DNA from: Christensenellaceae bacterium
Lineage (GTDB): Bacteria; Bacillota; Clostridia; Christensenellales; UBA1750
Assembly: GCA_031287285.1 (NCBI GenBank)
Contig: JAITTC010000006.1
Coordinates: forward strand, 1 to 14,116
Direction of reading: 5' to 3'
DNA length: 14,116 nt
This document shows positions 13,743 through 14,116 of the stretch, piece after piece. Every line of letters begins with the position of its first letter. The first letter of the stretch is position 1. A model generated the notes under the pieces. It ran no database searches and had not been told where the DNA came from. It worked only from the letters and a program-made list of their open reading frames with translations. The translations under genes and the position numbers were made by a program.

Positions 13743-14116
13743 ATGCAAGTCAAGCGCGCGCATCTGGCCTATTTCAGCCCGACCAACACCACCCGCCAAA
13801 CCGTTCGCGCAATCGCGGAGGGCAGCGGCCTGCCCAGCTTTGAAAGCGACTTCACCGACCTGAAAAACCCCGCCCCCGCGCCGAAGTTTGGCCCGGACGA
13901 GCTGGCCGTGATCGGCCTGCCGGTCTATGTGGGGCGGTTGCCGCGGGCGGCGCTGGCCGGCCTGCAGGCCATGCGCGGCGAGCAAACCCCGGCTGTGCTG
14001 GCCTGCGTATACGGCCACCGCCATTTTGACGATGCCTTGGTTGAGCTGGAGGATATTTTGAGGCAAAACGGCTTCGTGCCGGTCGCCGCGGGGGCGTTCC
14101 TCGGCGAGCATTCCTT
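13743..14116 (+). CDS. EFR1-type flavodoxin/ferredoxin protein (3' truncated)
   Basis: The frame is open from the ATG to the right edge, 124 residues so far. AGGAGG (13728-13733) lies 9 bases upstream. The N-terminus HLAYFSPTNTTRQTVRAIAE (7-26) is the flavin-phosphate loop of a flavodoxin fold. VIGLPVYVGRLPRAAL (near 56-71) and VLACVYGHRHFDDALVEL (near 85-102) match the flavodoxin part of EFR1-family ferredoxins, which carry two 4Fe-4S clusters in a C-terminal domain. That C-terminal half is outside the window, so the iron-sulfur part is expected but not seen. It probably transfers electrons in the cytoplasm of an anaerobe. The divergent HxlR-type regulator is its likely controller. Confidence 0.85.
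   Translation, partial: MQVKRAHLAYFSPTNTTRQTVRAIAEGSGLPSFESDFTDLKNPAPAPKFGPDELAVIGLPVYVGRLPRAALAGLQAMRGEQTPAVLACVYGHRHFDDALVELEDILRQNGFVPVAAGAFLGEHS

Overview
The window looks like chromosomal DNA from a GC-rich, low-copy gut-type Firmicute (Clostridia in the broad sense). The evidence is a 57-residue ribosomal protein S21, strong AGGAGG ribosome binding sites before almost every gene, TTGACA/TATAAT-type promoters, a T-box leader, an SdpR/SdpI pair and LplB/LplC-type sugar permeases. No species can be named from the sequence alone.

Left part (1-2526): the 3' part of a GH127/DUF1680 glycosidase runs in from the left edge. It is followed by rpsU with its own consensus promoter, a leader hairpin and a terminator, and then by a GNAT acetyltransferase with a terminator. 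Middle-left (2527-3240): there is no credible gene here. It holds an array of about 90-bp dispersed palindromic repeats and then three 28-nt repeat units at an exact 61-nt period, which look like a small leaderless type I-E CRISPR remnant. Next comes a minus-strand autoregulated sdpR-sdpI operon with a perfect operator palindrome. After it, on the plus strand, are a small helical protein and an apparently complete phage terminase large subunit with no other phage genes around it.

Middle (5913-8099): a bidirectional terminator separates the terminase from a minus-strand operon of two carbohydrate ABC permeases with no solute-binding protein or ATPase. A divergent intergenic region leads to a metallo-beta-lactamase-fold hydrolase.

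Right part (9215-14116): the most unusual locus is a full T-box leader (promoter, Stem I with a probable CUC leucine specifier, T-box sequence, terminator). It controls an 837-residue fusion of a xylose-isomerase-like TIM barrel to an acyl-CoA synthetase (AMP-binding) module. This is neither a tRNA synthetase nor a standard amino-acid gene. One working idea is amino-acid-responsive activation of a carboxylic acid, for example a branched-chain acid feeding leucine synthesis. After it come a TraX-family membrane protein, a convergent HxlR-type regulator with an extra cysteine cluster, and a divergent EFR1-type flavodoxin/ferredoxin protein cut by the right edge.
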